Shown: positions 8,171-15,962 of the stretch, piece after piece
Position numbering within the stretch: position 1 is the stretch's first letter
How the letters are laid out: each line of letters begins with the position of its first letter
The notes under the pieces: generated by a model
Seen by the model: only the letters and a program-made list of their open reading frames with translations
Databases searched by the model: none
What the model was told of the DNA's origin: nothing
Assembly (NCBI GenBank): GCA_965116715.1
Contig: OZ220724.1
Location: 310,001 to 374,000, forward strand
Direction: 5' to 3'
Length of the DNA: 64,000 bases
Origin: Poriferisodalis sp965116715
GTDB taxonomy: Bacteria; Actinomycetota; Acidimicrobiia; Acidimicrobiales; Poriferisodalaceae
Made by a program: the position numbers and the translations under genes

Positions 8171-10111
8171 TCAAGCGGCGTGCTGGTTCCGGATGGAGCC
8201 GAGGAACTCGACCGCTTCGGCCTGGTCGACGCTGCGACGCATGGGCGGCAGCGGATCGAGCAGGCGCGACCGGTAACCCGCCGTGGCGAGCCGCGAGTCG
8301 AGCACCGCCACCACCCCCCGGTCTGCGGTGGTGCGGATCAGCCGTCCCACGCCCTGGGCCAGCATGTCTGCGGCGTTCGGCACGTCAACGGTCATGAAGG
8401 CATCAGCGCCGACAGCCTCGCGCCGAGCTGCGGCCAGCGGCTCGTTGGGCCGAGCGAACGGGAGGCGGTCGATGGCCAGCAGTGACAAAGCAGGCCCGGC
8501 CACATCAACGCCCTGCCAGAAGCTCATCGTGCCGCACACCACCGTCGCCGGATCGTCACCCAGGGCCTCGAGCAGCGCCGCGTTCGACAGCTCGCCGCCC
8601 TGGCGCAGCACCTTGATGCCGTTGAGTCGCTCAGCAAGCGCATCGGCCGTGTCATTGAGCGCACGCCAGCTTGTGAACAGTGCGAGCGTGCGCCCGCCCA
8701 CAGCGGCGACGAGCTCCGCCAGTTCGTCGACGGCAGCCGCCCGGTAGCCGTCGTTGGTAGGTGCAGGCAGGTGCCGTGCGCAGTACAGCAGCGCATTGGC
8801 GCGGTAGTCGAACGGGCTGTCTACCGAGAGATACGCGTGGTCAGCAGCGGGCACGCCGAGGCGCGCGGCGAAGTGCGGGCCGAGTGTCGCGCTGGTGAGC
8901 ACGCACGCTTGCCGGCCCCACAGCTGGCTTGCCAGCAGGTCTCCGACGTCGAGCGGTGCGAGGCGCAGCCGGCCGCGGCCTTCCACCAGGATGACCGTTC
9001 CCTGCGGTGGGTCGAGCGCGGTCCGCAGCGCGTTGAGCGACTCGGCTGCGATCCGCCCGACGCGCAGCCGTTCCAGGTCGCTGGTGTCGTCACCGGCCGA
9101 CCGCAGCTCGGCGGCGAGTTCGACAACCCTGCTGTCGGCGACTTCGAGCAGGCTGGCCAAGTCGCCGGTGATCGCTCCCAATCGCGTGTCGCGCAACGGG
9201 CCGAGCTCGTCGGCAAGGCGGTTCGACACATCGGCGACGGCATCGGTTGCCGCGCCCGCAGCGCCTACCGCGCGTGCTTCGGCAGCCAGCCGCGTGAAGC
9301 CCGCCGGGGTGATCTCCAGGCCGGCCACTTGGGTGACAACCGACTCGAGCTGGTGGGCCTCGTCGAACACGACGGCGTCGTGAGGCCCGAACAGGTAACC
9401 GTCACCGAACAGATCGATGCAGTAGAGGTGCTGGTTGGTCACCACGATGCCGGCCCTCGCCGACCGGGCTCGAGCCTCCTCGGCGAAGCAGCGGTGACCC
9501 TCGGGACAGCGCTCGGCGCCGATGCACTCGGTGCTGGTCACTGACACCGACGACCACACGCGTGCATCGGGCGCGACCGCCAGCTCTGAACGGTCGCCGG
9601 TGCGCGTTCGGGGCACCCACTGGGAGATTTCGGCGAGCTGCTGCCGCCGGGCCAATTCCGTGGGCGTGGCTGACCCCCCTGCCAAGTCGAACTGTTGCTG
9701 GGCGTGGTCGCCGAAGCGGTGGTGGCACAGGTAGTTGTTGCGTCCCTTCAAAACCTCCCACCGGACGGGGCGTCCGAGCTGCTGGGTCATCCCGGCAGCC
9801 ACGAGCGGCAGGTCTTTGCCGACGAGCTGGTCCTGCAGCGCCAGCGTCGCGGTGGCGATTACGACTCGCTTGCCGGCAGCCGCAGCGATGGCGGCGGGTA
9901 CCAGGTAGGCCAACGACTTGCCCACGCCGGTGCCTGCCTGGCACAGCAGCGTGCCCCCGTCAGCCATCGCGTCGTGCACCGCAGCGGCCATCTCGTCTTG
10001 GCCGGCTCGCTGCTCGCCGCCACCGGGAAGTCCTGCGATCACCTCGCCCAGTGCCGCAGCGGTGCCGTCGGTGCTGGTTGCAGGGGCAAGGTCCCAAGGC
10101 TCGTCGGACAT
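8171..10111 (-). CDS. dinG: DinG/XPD-family ATP-dependent DNA helicase
   Basis: A 646-residue superfamily 2 helicase of the DinG/XPD group, acting 5' to 3' on DNA in repair or R-loop removal. Walker A is AGTGVGKS near residue 60 and the DEAH box is VVFDEAH. Four cysteines (NYLCHHRF, then three in ECIGAERCPEGHRCF) match the iron-sulfur cluster site. The C-terminal motifs are ALFTSW, GTMSFWQGVD and QGVGRLIRT. A GGAGG site lies just upstream of the ATG at 10111. It is divergent from uppS across 41 bp and interrupts the usual era-recO-uppS neighbourhood. Confidence 0.92.
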   Translation of the reverse strand: MSDEPWDLAPATSTDGTAAALGEVIAGLPGGGEQRAGQDEMAAAVHDAMADGGTLLCQAGTGVGKSLAYLVPAAIAAAAGKRVVIATATLALQDQLVGKDLPLVAAGMTQQLGRPVRWEVLKGRNNYLCHHRFGDHAQQQFDLAGGSATPTELARRQQLAEISQWVPRTRTGDRSELAVAPDARVWSSVSVTSTECIGAERCPEGHRCFAEEARARSARAGIVVTNQHLYCIDLFGDGYLFGPHDAVVFDEAHQLESVVTQVAGLEITPAGFTRLAAEARAVGAAGAATDAVADVSNRLADELGPLRDTRLGAITGDLASLLEVADSRVVELAAELRSAGDDTSDLERLRVGRIAAESLNALRTALDPPQGTVILVEGRGRLRLAPLDVGDLLASQLWGRQACVLTSATLGPHFAARLGVPAADHAYLSVDSPFDYRANALLYCARHLPAPTNDGYRAAAVDELAELVAAVGGRTLALFTSWRALNDTADALAERLNGIKVLRQGGELSNAALLEALGDDPATVVCGTMSFWQGVDVAGPALSLLAIDRLPFARPNEPLAAARREAVGADAFMTVDVPNAADMLAQGVGRLIRTTADRGVVAVLDSRLATAGYRSRLLDPLPPMRRSVDQAEAVEFLGSIRNQHAA

Positions 10112-10139
10112 CTGCGCACCCTCCTTCCGGCTCTGGTTC

Positions 10140-10145
10140 TACCCT
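10140..10145 (+). promoter_or_regulatory. -10 element of leaderless uppS
   Basis: TACCCT lies 7 bases before the GTG at 10153. This is the spacing expected when transcription starts at the start codon, and no Shine-Dalgarno sequence precedes that codon. Confidence 0.5.
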
Positions 10146-10152
10146 GCGCAGT

Positions 10153-10875
10153 GTGAACCGAGGTGCGGGAATGGACGTGTCGTGCCTGCCGACGCACGTG
10201 GCCTGTGTGATGGACGGCAACGGGCGCTGGGCCCAGGCGCGCGGGCTGCCGCGGACCGAAGGCCATGCCGCCGGCGAGGAGGCCCTGATCGACACTGTCG
10301 AGGGCGCGGCCGAGATTGGCCTGTCATGGCTCACCGTGTACGCGTTCAGCACGGAGAACTGGCGGCGCCCACCGGCCGAAGTGCGCTTCTTGATGGGATT
10401 CAACGAGTCACTGCTCGTGCGGCGCAGCCATGAGCTGCATGAGCAGAACGTACGGATCCGCTTTGTGGGGCGCCCTGATGCCCGCATCCCGCGCCGTGTC
10501 CGGGCCCGCATCGACGAGGCAGTCGAGCTCACCGCGGCCAATACCGGCCTGACCTTCACGGTGGCGTTCAACTACGGCGGCAGAGCCGAGATCGTCGATG
10601 CCGCGGCCGGTCTGGTGCGGGCCGGCGTCCCCGCAGACGAGATCGACGAGGCAGCGCTCGCGAAGCATCTCTACGACGCCGAGATGCCCGAGGTGGATCT
10701 CATGATCCGAACCTCAGGCGAGAACCGGCTGTCGAATTTCCTGCTGTGGCAGATGGCGTACAGCGAGCTGGTATTCACCGACACGCTGTGGCCGGACTTC
10801 CGGAGGGGAGACCTGTTCGAGGCCATCTGTACCTACCAGGCGCGCGACCGGCGCTTCGGCGGCCTGAATCGCTGA
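10153..10875 (+). CDS. uppS: Isoprenyl (undecaprenyl-type) diphosphate synthase
   Basis: A cis-prenyltransferase of 240 residues that makes the polyprenyl diphosphate carrier for cell-wall synthesis. The active-site segment is HVACVMDGNGRWA, with the catalytic Asp. FSTENWRRP and the C-terminal RTSGENRLSNFLLWQ are also diagnostic. GTG 10153 fits the TACCCT box as a leaderless start; the ATG at 10171, with GAGG 8 bases upstream, would shorten the protein by six residues. Divergent from dinG and followed by recO after 34 bp. Confidence 0.95.
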   Translation: MNRGAGMDVSCLPTHVACVMDGNGRWAQARGLPRTEGHAAGEEALIDTVEGAAEIGLSWLTVYAFSTENWRRPPAEVRFLMGFNESLLVRRSHELHEQNVRIRFVGRPDARIPRRVRARIDEAVELTAANTGLTFTVAFNYGGRAEIVDAAAGLVRAGVPADEIDEAALAKHLYDAEMPEVDLMIRTSGENRLSNFLLWQMAYSELVFTDTLWPDFRRGDLFEAICTYQARDRRFGGLNR

Positions 10876-10909
10876 AGCCACACCACGAGGCTGGGGGACG
10901 TCCTCGCAG

Positions 10910-11626
10910 ATGCAGTACCGGGACCGAGGCGTGGTGCTCCGCACCACCAAGCTCGGTGAGGCCGATCGGATCATCACGATCATCACCTCAGGGCATGGCA
11001 AGGTGCGCGCCGTGGCGAAAGGTGCCCGGCGCACTCGAAGCAAGCTGGCCGGCCATGTTGAACCGCTGAGGCATGTCGATCTGCAGCTTTACCGCGGGCG
11101 GGGCGAGCTGGACATCGTGACGGGCGCCGTGACGCTCGACCGCTGGCCGGCGCTGCGCTCGGATCTGGACCGGCTGGGCGTAGCCATGACGCTCGCCGAG
11201 GCCGTGGACCAGTCGGTTCACGACCGCGGCGATGATCCGGTGCCGTACCAGATGCTCATCGGAGCGTTGGGCCGCCTCGACCTGACCCACTCCGGAATGC
11301 TGCTGCCCGCGTTCCTGCTGCGCCTGCTGGCGCACGAGGGAACTGCGCCGATGCTCGATGGCTGCGTGGTGGGCACCGGCTGCGATGATGCTCCCATCGT
11401 GGCATTCGACCCTGCGCAGGGCGGCGTCACCTGTGCCACCCATCGTCGCGGCCGAACCCTGTCCAGCGGGGCACTCGAGATGCTGCGCTCGATCATCGAC
11501 GGGCGGGTGAATGCCGTGCTCGACATCGAGCCATCCTCCGATACCCACGAGGCGGCAGCAGTCGTGACGCGCATGTGGGAGTACCACATGGACAGACGGC
11601 TGCGGAGTGCGGATCTGCTCGGCTGA
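10910..11626 (+). CDS. recO: DNA repair protein RecO
   Basis: A 238-residue recombination mediator that loads RecA with RecF/RecR at gaps. The N-terminal OB fold opens with YRDRGVVLRTTKLGEADRIITI, followed by GARRTRSKLAG. The helical C-terminal half contains a likely zinc site (CVVGTGCDD then GGVTCATH). Length is typical. It lies 34 bp after uppS, probably co-transcribed, and converges on a small membrane protein with 4 bp between stops. Confidence 0.93.
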   Translation: MQYRDRGVVLRTTKLGEADRIITIITSGHGKVRAVAKGARRTRSKLAGHVEPLRHVDLQLYRGRGELDIVTGAVTLDRWPALRSDLDRLGVAMTLAEAVDQSVHDRGDDPVPYQMLIGALGRLDLTHSGMLLPAFLLRLLAHEGTAPMLDGCVVGTGCDDAPIVAFDPAQGGVTCATHRRGRTLSSGALEMLRSIIDGRVNAVLDIEPSSDTHEAAAVVTRMWEYHMDRRLRSADLLG

Positions 11627-11630
11627 GCGG

Positions 11631-12065
11631 TTATCGGAACATCCTGGAGCGTCCTTGGGGATTCTCGACGCTCTCATGCAGCCGCTTGAAGCGCCTCTCC
11701 GCACGGGCATCGGCCGTCGAACGCCACCACTTCCGGCCCTTCCAGAAGGCGCCGGCGAACGCCAGCAATGCCAGCACCACCTGGGTGCGGGCCAAGCCCC
11801 CGCACAGCGGGTGCCGGCTCTCGGGCGGCACGTACTGCTCTCCGGTGGTACGGGCCGCGGCGATGGCCTCGTCAACTGCGTCACGCACCTCGTCGAGGTC
11901 GACGTCGGGCGGGGCCAGGCTCAGCAGCGGCATCGAGCAGGTCCAGTCGACCCGACCCTCCTGAATGTCCTCATACGGGCCGCCGAACACCGGCAGCGGC
12001 ATGATCAGCACCATCATGCCGAGGAATGCGCACAGGAAGACCACGGTGGTGTCGCGCAGCCGCAT
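11631..12065 (-). CDS. Small two-helix membrane protein, unknown
   Basis: A 144-residue protein of no family I recognise. Hydrophobic segments lie at about 8-27 (VVFLCAFLGMMVLIMPLPVF) and 91-108 (QVVLALLAFAGAFW). The acidic stretch between them carries two cysteines (WTCSMPLL, HPLCGG) and probably lies outside the cell. The C-terminus is strongly basic (KGRKWWRS, ERRFKRLHE). The ATG at 12065 directly precedes the first helix and is preferred over an upstream in-frame start. Divergent from glyS, convergent with recO. Confidence 0.6.
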   Translation of the reverse strand: MRLRDTTVVFLCAFLGMMVLIMPLPVFGGPYEDIQEGRVDWTCSMPLLSLAPPDVDLDEVRDAVDEAIAAARTTGEQYVPPESRHPLCGGLARTQVVLALLAFAGAFWKGRKWWRSTADARAERRFKRLHESVENPQGRSRMFR

Positions 12066-12091
12066 GGCAGTGAGCCTAGGAGGCTGAGCCG

Positions 12092-12097
12092 TACCCT
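12092..12097 (+). promoter_or_regulatory. -10 element of leaderless glyS
   Basis: TACCCT is followed after 8 bases by the GTG at 12106. An AGGAGG at 12078-12083 is too far from either candidate start to act as a normal ribosome site. Confidence 0.45.
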
Positions 12098-12105
12098 TGC
12101 CGCCC

Positions 12106-13455
12106 GTGACGAATACCGCTGGCGCCGAGACCGAGCAGCCGGGCCCCGATCCCGCGCTGTTCGACAAGATCGTCAATCTCTGCAAGCGCCGGGGCATCGT
12201 GTTCGGCTCGGCGGAGATCTACGGCGGTTTCCGCAGCGCGTATGACTACGGGCCGATCGGGGCGCAGCTCTTGCGCAACGTGAAGGACGCCTGGTGGCGG
12301 TCCATGGTGCAGATGCGCAGCGATGTGGTGGGCCTCGACGCCTCCATTCTGGGACCGCCCCAGGTGTGGGAGGCCTCAGGCCACCTCAAGAACTTCACCG
12401 ACCCCCTGGTGGACTGCACCGAATGCAAGACCCGCCACCGCCAGGACCAGCTCGACGATCCCGACCTGTGTCCCAACTGCGGCCGGCGTGGCACGTTCAC
12501 CGAGGCCAGGGCGTTCAACCTCATGTTCCGCACGCAGGCGGGGCCAGTCGAGGGCGCGGGTGCCGAGGTGTACCTGCGACCCGAGACCGCCCAGGGCATG
12601 TTCGTCAACTTCAAGAACATTCTCGAGACCAGCCGCAAGCGTCCGCCGTTCGGCATCGCCCAGGTGGGCAAGTCGTTCCGCAACGAGATCACGCCGGGCA
12701 ACTTCGTGTTCCGCACCCGTGAGTTCGAGCAGATGGAGCTGGAGTTCTTCGTCCCGCCCGCCGAGGCCCAGCAGTGGTACGAGTTCTGGCTGGCCGAGCG
12801 GCATCAGTGGTATGTGGACCTGGGCATCCCGCCAAGCTCTCTGCGGCTGCGACCCCACGACGCCGACGAGCTCAGCCACTACTCGAGCGGTACCAGCGAC
12901 GTTGAGTTCCTGTTCCCGTGGGGCTGGGGCGAGCTCGAGGGCGTGGCCAACCGGGGCGACTACGACCTGCGCCAGCATGCCGGGCACTCGGGCCAGAAGC
13001 TGGAGTACTTCGACCAGGCCAGCGGCGAGCGCTACGTCCCGCATGTGATCGAGCCGGCCGCCGGAGCGACCCGTGCGTTGATGGCGTTCCTGCTGGCTGC
13101 CTTTCGGGAAGAGACGGTCAACGACGAGCTGCGCACGGTGCTGGGACTGCACCCTCGGCTGGCGCCCTACAAGGTGGCGGTGCTGCCGCTGTCGCGCAAG
13201 GAGCCGCTGACGGCGTTGGCAGGCGAGGTGCTGGCCCAGTGCCAGCCGCACTGGATGTGCGACTACGACGAGACCCAGGCCATCGGCCGCCGCTACCGCC
13301 GCCAGGACGAGATCGGGACGCCGCTGTGCGTCACCGTCGACTTCGAGTCGGTCGATGACCGGTGTGTCACTGTGCGCGACCGCGACACGATGGCCCAGGA
13401 CCGGGTACCGATCAGCGCGCTGATAGACCATCTTGCAAGCCGGCTGGGCCTCTAG
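12106..13455 (+). CDS. glyS: Glycine--tRNA ligase (alpha2 type)
   Basis: A 449-residue class II aminoacyl-tRNA synthetase that charges tRNA-Gly. It has CTECKTRHRQD...LCPNCGRRG (zinc site), RPETAQGMFVNFKN, motif 2 with FRNEITPGNFVFRTREFEQ, and the C-terminal anticodon-binding domain starting near APYKVAVLPL. The GTG at 12106 follows a TACCCT box at leaderless spacing; a TTG at 12097 would add three residues. It occupies its usual actinobacterial place between recO and dnaG. Confidence 0.96.
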   Translation: MTNTAGAETEQPGPDPALFDKIVNLCKRRGIVFGSAEIYGGFRSAYDYGPIGAQLLRNVKDAWWRSMVQMRSDVVGLDASILGPPQVWEASGHLKNFTDPLVDCTECKTRHRQDQLDDPDLCPNCGRRGTFTEARAFNLMFRTQAGPVEGAGAEVYLRPETAQGMFVNFKNILETSRKRPPFGIAQVGKSFRNEITPGNFVFRTREFEQMELEFFVPPAEAQQWYEFWLAERHQWYVDLGIPPSSLRLRPHDADELSHYSSGTSDVEFLFPWGWGELEGVANRGDYDLRQHAGHSGQKLEYFDQASGERYVPHVIEPAAGATRALMAFLLAAFREETVNDELRTVLGLHPRLAPYKVAVLPLSRKEPLTALAGEVLAQCQPHWMCDYDETQAIGRRYRRQDEIGTPLCVTVDFESVDDRCVTVRDRDTMAQDRVPISALIDHLASRLGL

Positions 13456-13491
13456 GGGGATCAGCCGCAGCCGGCACCGGGAGGCGGAGCC

Positions 13492-13569
13492 GTGAAGAGA
13501 GGGGCCGGTGCGTCTGCCGTTGCGGGTAACCCCGTGCACGGGCGGGATCAGATGGCGGCGCGGCGATGA
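13492..13569 (+). CDS. Possible 25-residue leader peptide
   Basis: A GTG with a strong CGGGAGG site 7 bases upstream opens a 25-codon frame that is Ala/Arg/Gly-rich. Its stop overlaps the ATG of the PPDK-like gene by four bases (ATGA). The downstream gene has no ribosome site of its own, so this frame could couple its translation. Only the frame and the ribosome site support it. Confidence 0.3.
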   Translation: MKRGAGASAVAGNPVHGRDQMAARR

Positions 13570-15107
13570 CTGGCGCCGGTCGCACGAGCCCATTGAGCGA
13601 CCGCCAGCGACAAGCGGTGGCCGATCTCGGCATCGATGCTGTACTCGACGCACTGCATCCTGCTTTCGAGTCGGGGTCGGGCACCGTGCTCACGACCGGC
13701 CTGGCGGCATCGCCCGGCGCGGCATCGGGACTCGTGGCCGTCGGCTCGCAGGCTGCGCTGGATCTCGCATCGGCAGGCGACACGGTGATACTGGTCGCCG
13801 TCGAGACGACGCCCGCCGATGTGGCCGCCATGGGATTGTCGGCGGGGATACTGACTGCTCGGGGAGGGCTGGCCAGCCACGCCGCCGTCGTCGCCCGAGG
13901 GTGGGGGATTCCCGCGGTGTGCGACGCACGCCAGATCACGGTGGAGGCTGACGGCTTCACCGTCGGCGAGCACCGCATTGCGAACGGCACGCCGATCTCG
14001 ATCGACGGCGCCACAGGCGAGGTGACGCTCGGGCGTCGTGAGGTCGCCGAGGCGCCCGTCAGCGGTGCCGGAGATGGCTCCGCGCCGGGTCCGGCGCTGC
14101 CGGCTGAGATCGCCGAGGTGCTGGAGTGGGCGGATCGGGTTGCTGCCGGCCGGTTCGCCGTGCTCGCCAACGCCGACACCGCGGACGATGCGGCGACGGC
14201 GCGCTCGCTCGGGGCGCAGGGCATCGGTCTGTGCCGCACCGAGCACATGTTCCTGGAACCCGACCGGCTTGAGATCGTCCAGCACGTCATCCTGACGGGC
14301 CACGACGAGCACGTCGACGATCTCGCAGCGGCCCAGCGTGCAGACTTCGGCGAGCTGCTCGAGGCCATGGACGGTCTGCCCGTCACCATCAGGCTGCTCG
14401 ATGCGCCGATGCACGAGTTCCTGGCAGGAGCTGATCCCGCGGTGGCAGCCGAGTGGCATGAGCACAACCCGATGCTTGGCGTGCGTGGCGTGCGGCTCGG
14501 TCTGCTGCGCCCCGATCTCTATGGCGCGCAGGTCCGAGCGATCGCCGGCGCGGTGGCCGATCGGCGCTCCGCCGACGGTGATCCGCACCCCGAGATCATG
14601 ATCCCGCTGGTCTCGACTGCCGAAGAGCTCACGGCGGCGGTTCGTGCCGTGCGCTCTGCGTGGGAGGCCGCGGACGCTGGCTCGCTGCCGCCGATCGGCA
14701 CCATGGTCGAGACGCCTCGGGCGTGCCTGATCGCCGGCCAGCTCGCGCCCACGGTCGACTTCGTCAGCTTCGGCACCAACGACCTCACCCAGACGGTCTT
14801 CGGCTTCAGCCGGGACGACACCGCTGCACGAGTCATCGCTCCTTACATTGCCGACGGTCTGCTGGAGGCTGACCCGTTCGCCTCGCTCGACCCCGACGGT
14901 GTCGGCGAACTGCTCGCCATGGCCATGCAGCGCGGGCGCGGAGCCAATCCCCGCCTGCGCGCCGGCATGTGCGGTGAGCACGGCGGCGACCCCGCCAGCA
15001 TCGCCTTCGCCGTGCACGCGGGCCTCAACTACGTGTCGTGCTCGCCCTACCGCGTGCCCATCGCCCGCCTCGCCGCCGCCCAGGCCATGCTCACCGCATC
15101 CGGTTAG
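13566..15107 (+). CDS. PPDK-like PEP-utilizing protein lacking the ATP-grasp domain
   Basis: A 513-residue homologue of the C-terminal two thirds of pyruvate phosphate dikinase. Residues about 40-160 are the phosphohistidine domain, with the catalytic His in TARGGLASHAAVVARG. Residues about 195-505 are the PEP/pyruvate barrel: GIGLCRTEHMFLEPDR, HNPMLGVRGVRLG, GTNDLTQTVFGFSRDD and CGEHGGDPASI. The N-terminal nucleotide-binding domain of about 340 residues is absent, and no such gene is next to it. It may work with a separately encoded ATP-grasp protein, act as a PtsI-like phosphotransfer enzyme, or be a truncated PPDK. The start follows from the leader overlap. Confidence 0.8.
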   Translation: MTGAGRTSPLSDRQRQAVADLGIDAVLDALHPAFESGSGTVLTTGLAASPGAASGLVAVGSQAALDLASAGDTVILVAVETTPADVAAMGLSAGILTARGGLASHAAVVARGWGIPAVCDARQITVEADGFTVGEHRIANGTPISIDGATGEVTLGRREVAEAPVSGAGDGSAPGPALPAEIAEVLEWADRVAAGRFAVLANADTADDAATARSLGAQGIGLCRTEHMFLEPDRLEIVQHVILTGHDEHVDDLAAAQRADFGELLEAMDGLPVTIRLLDAPMHEFLAGADPAVAAEWHEHNPMLGVRGVRLGLLRPDLYGAQVRAIAGAVADRRSADGDPHPEIMIPLVSTAEELTAAVRAVRSAWEAADAGSLPPIGTMVETPRACLIAGQLAPTVDFVSFGTNDLTQTVFGFSRDDTAARVIAPYIADGLLEADPFASLDPDGVGELLAMAMQRGRGANPRLRAGMCGEHGGDPASIAFAVHAGLNYVSCSPYRVPIARLAAAQAMLTASG

Positions 15108-15214
15108 GCAGCCGGCCCAGCGGAAGAGCCATGCGCGCCCGCCGTCATACAAGCGTCTTCAGAAAATTGTCGTGCTCGGGACCGATGGTTGTGCCAAGGT
15201 GAGGACATCGGCAG

Positions 15215-15478
15215 GTGCCTTCGTTGGAGTTGCCCGTGCCTTCTCAAGCATTGTCAAACCACCGTGCTTACAGACGCTTCCACCGTGAGCAGATGGAGGC
15301 CGAACATTCCGGCAAGATCGCCCTACTGCACGACGGCGACGTAGTGGGTGTTTACGAAGACAGGGCATCTGCCTACTCCGCTGGGGTGAGCAAGTACGGG
15401 CTCGGCGGGTTCTCCTTTGAAGAGGTCGGTGCACGCCCGGTCTTCGTGAGCCTGCCCATGGTGGGCCAGGAGCGTTGA
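15215..15478 (+). CDS. Small protein paired with a retropepsin-like protease
   Basis: An 87-residue protein with a conserved-looking centre, GKIALLHDGDVVGVYEDRASAY followed by KYGLGGFSFEEV. I recognise this as the small protein often encoded just before clan-AA aspartyl protease genes; its function is unknown. GTG 15215 has GAGG about 10 bases upstream; a GTG at 15236 is possible. Its TGA overlaps the TTG start of the next gene. Confidence 0.65.
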   Translation: MPSLELPVPSQALSNHRAYRRFHREQMEAEHSGKIALLHDGDVVGVYEDRASAYSAGVSKYGLGGFSFEEVGARPVFVSLPMVGQER

Positions 15479-15888
15479 ATGAACTGACGGTGCCTGTTTG
15501 GAACCGGCAGGTTCTGGCTGAGACGCTTGTCGCAGTTACACCCGAGGCTGCGGCCCATCGATTCCTTGGGCTGGTTGACACGGGAAGCAAAAGATCGGCT
15601 GTTTCTGAACGCGTCGTCAACTCGATGGGATCCTCTCAGGACCCGGTCGAGCATCTCGATGTCGGTGGGATCGGGAGCTCCGCCCAATCGACACCTGCGT
15701 TTTGGCTCTGGTTGGGTGTCGAACTCGATCTAGGACGCGACCAACCGATCCTGTGCGGGCAGCAGCTCTCCGTGTGGCGGCTGCCGCCACCAGCGCCACC
15801 CAACTTCGACATCCTGCTCGGCATGGATTTCCTGGGACTCTTCGAAATCGTGCTCAATGATCGGGCGTGCACATTCAGACGGAACTGA
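15475..15888 (+). CDS. Retropepsin-like aspartic protease domain protein
   Basis: A 137-residue protein with the active-site motif LVDTGSKRSAVSE (DTGS) near residue 35 and the second family motif FDILLGMDFL near the C-terminus. Such single-domain clan-AA proteases are thought to act as homodimers; the substrate is unknown. The start is TTG at 15475 with AGGAG just upstream, overlapping the preceding stop by three bases (TTGA). The two genes form a tight translationally coupled unit. Confidence 0.75.
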   Translation: MNELTVPVWNRQVLAETLVAVTPEAAAHRFLGLVDTGSKRSAVSERVVNSMGSSQDPVEHLDVGGIGSSAQSTPAFWLWLGVELDLGRDQPILCGQQLSVWRLPPPAPPNFDILLGMDFLGLFEIVLNDRACTFRRN

Positions 15889-15962
15889 TGGGTCGCGTGC
15901 TCCGACTGGACGCGTACCTCTCGACGGGGCGTGTCGCAGGCAGTTACTAGCGTCGTGCGCAG

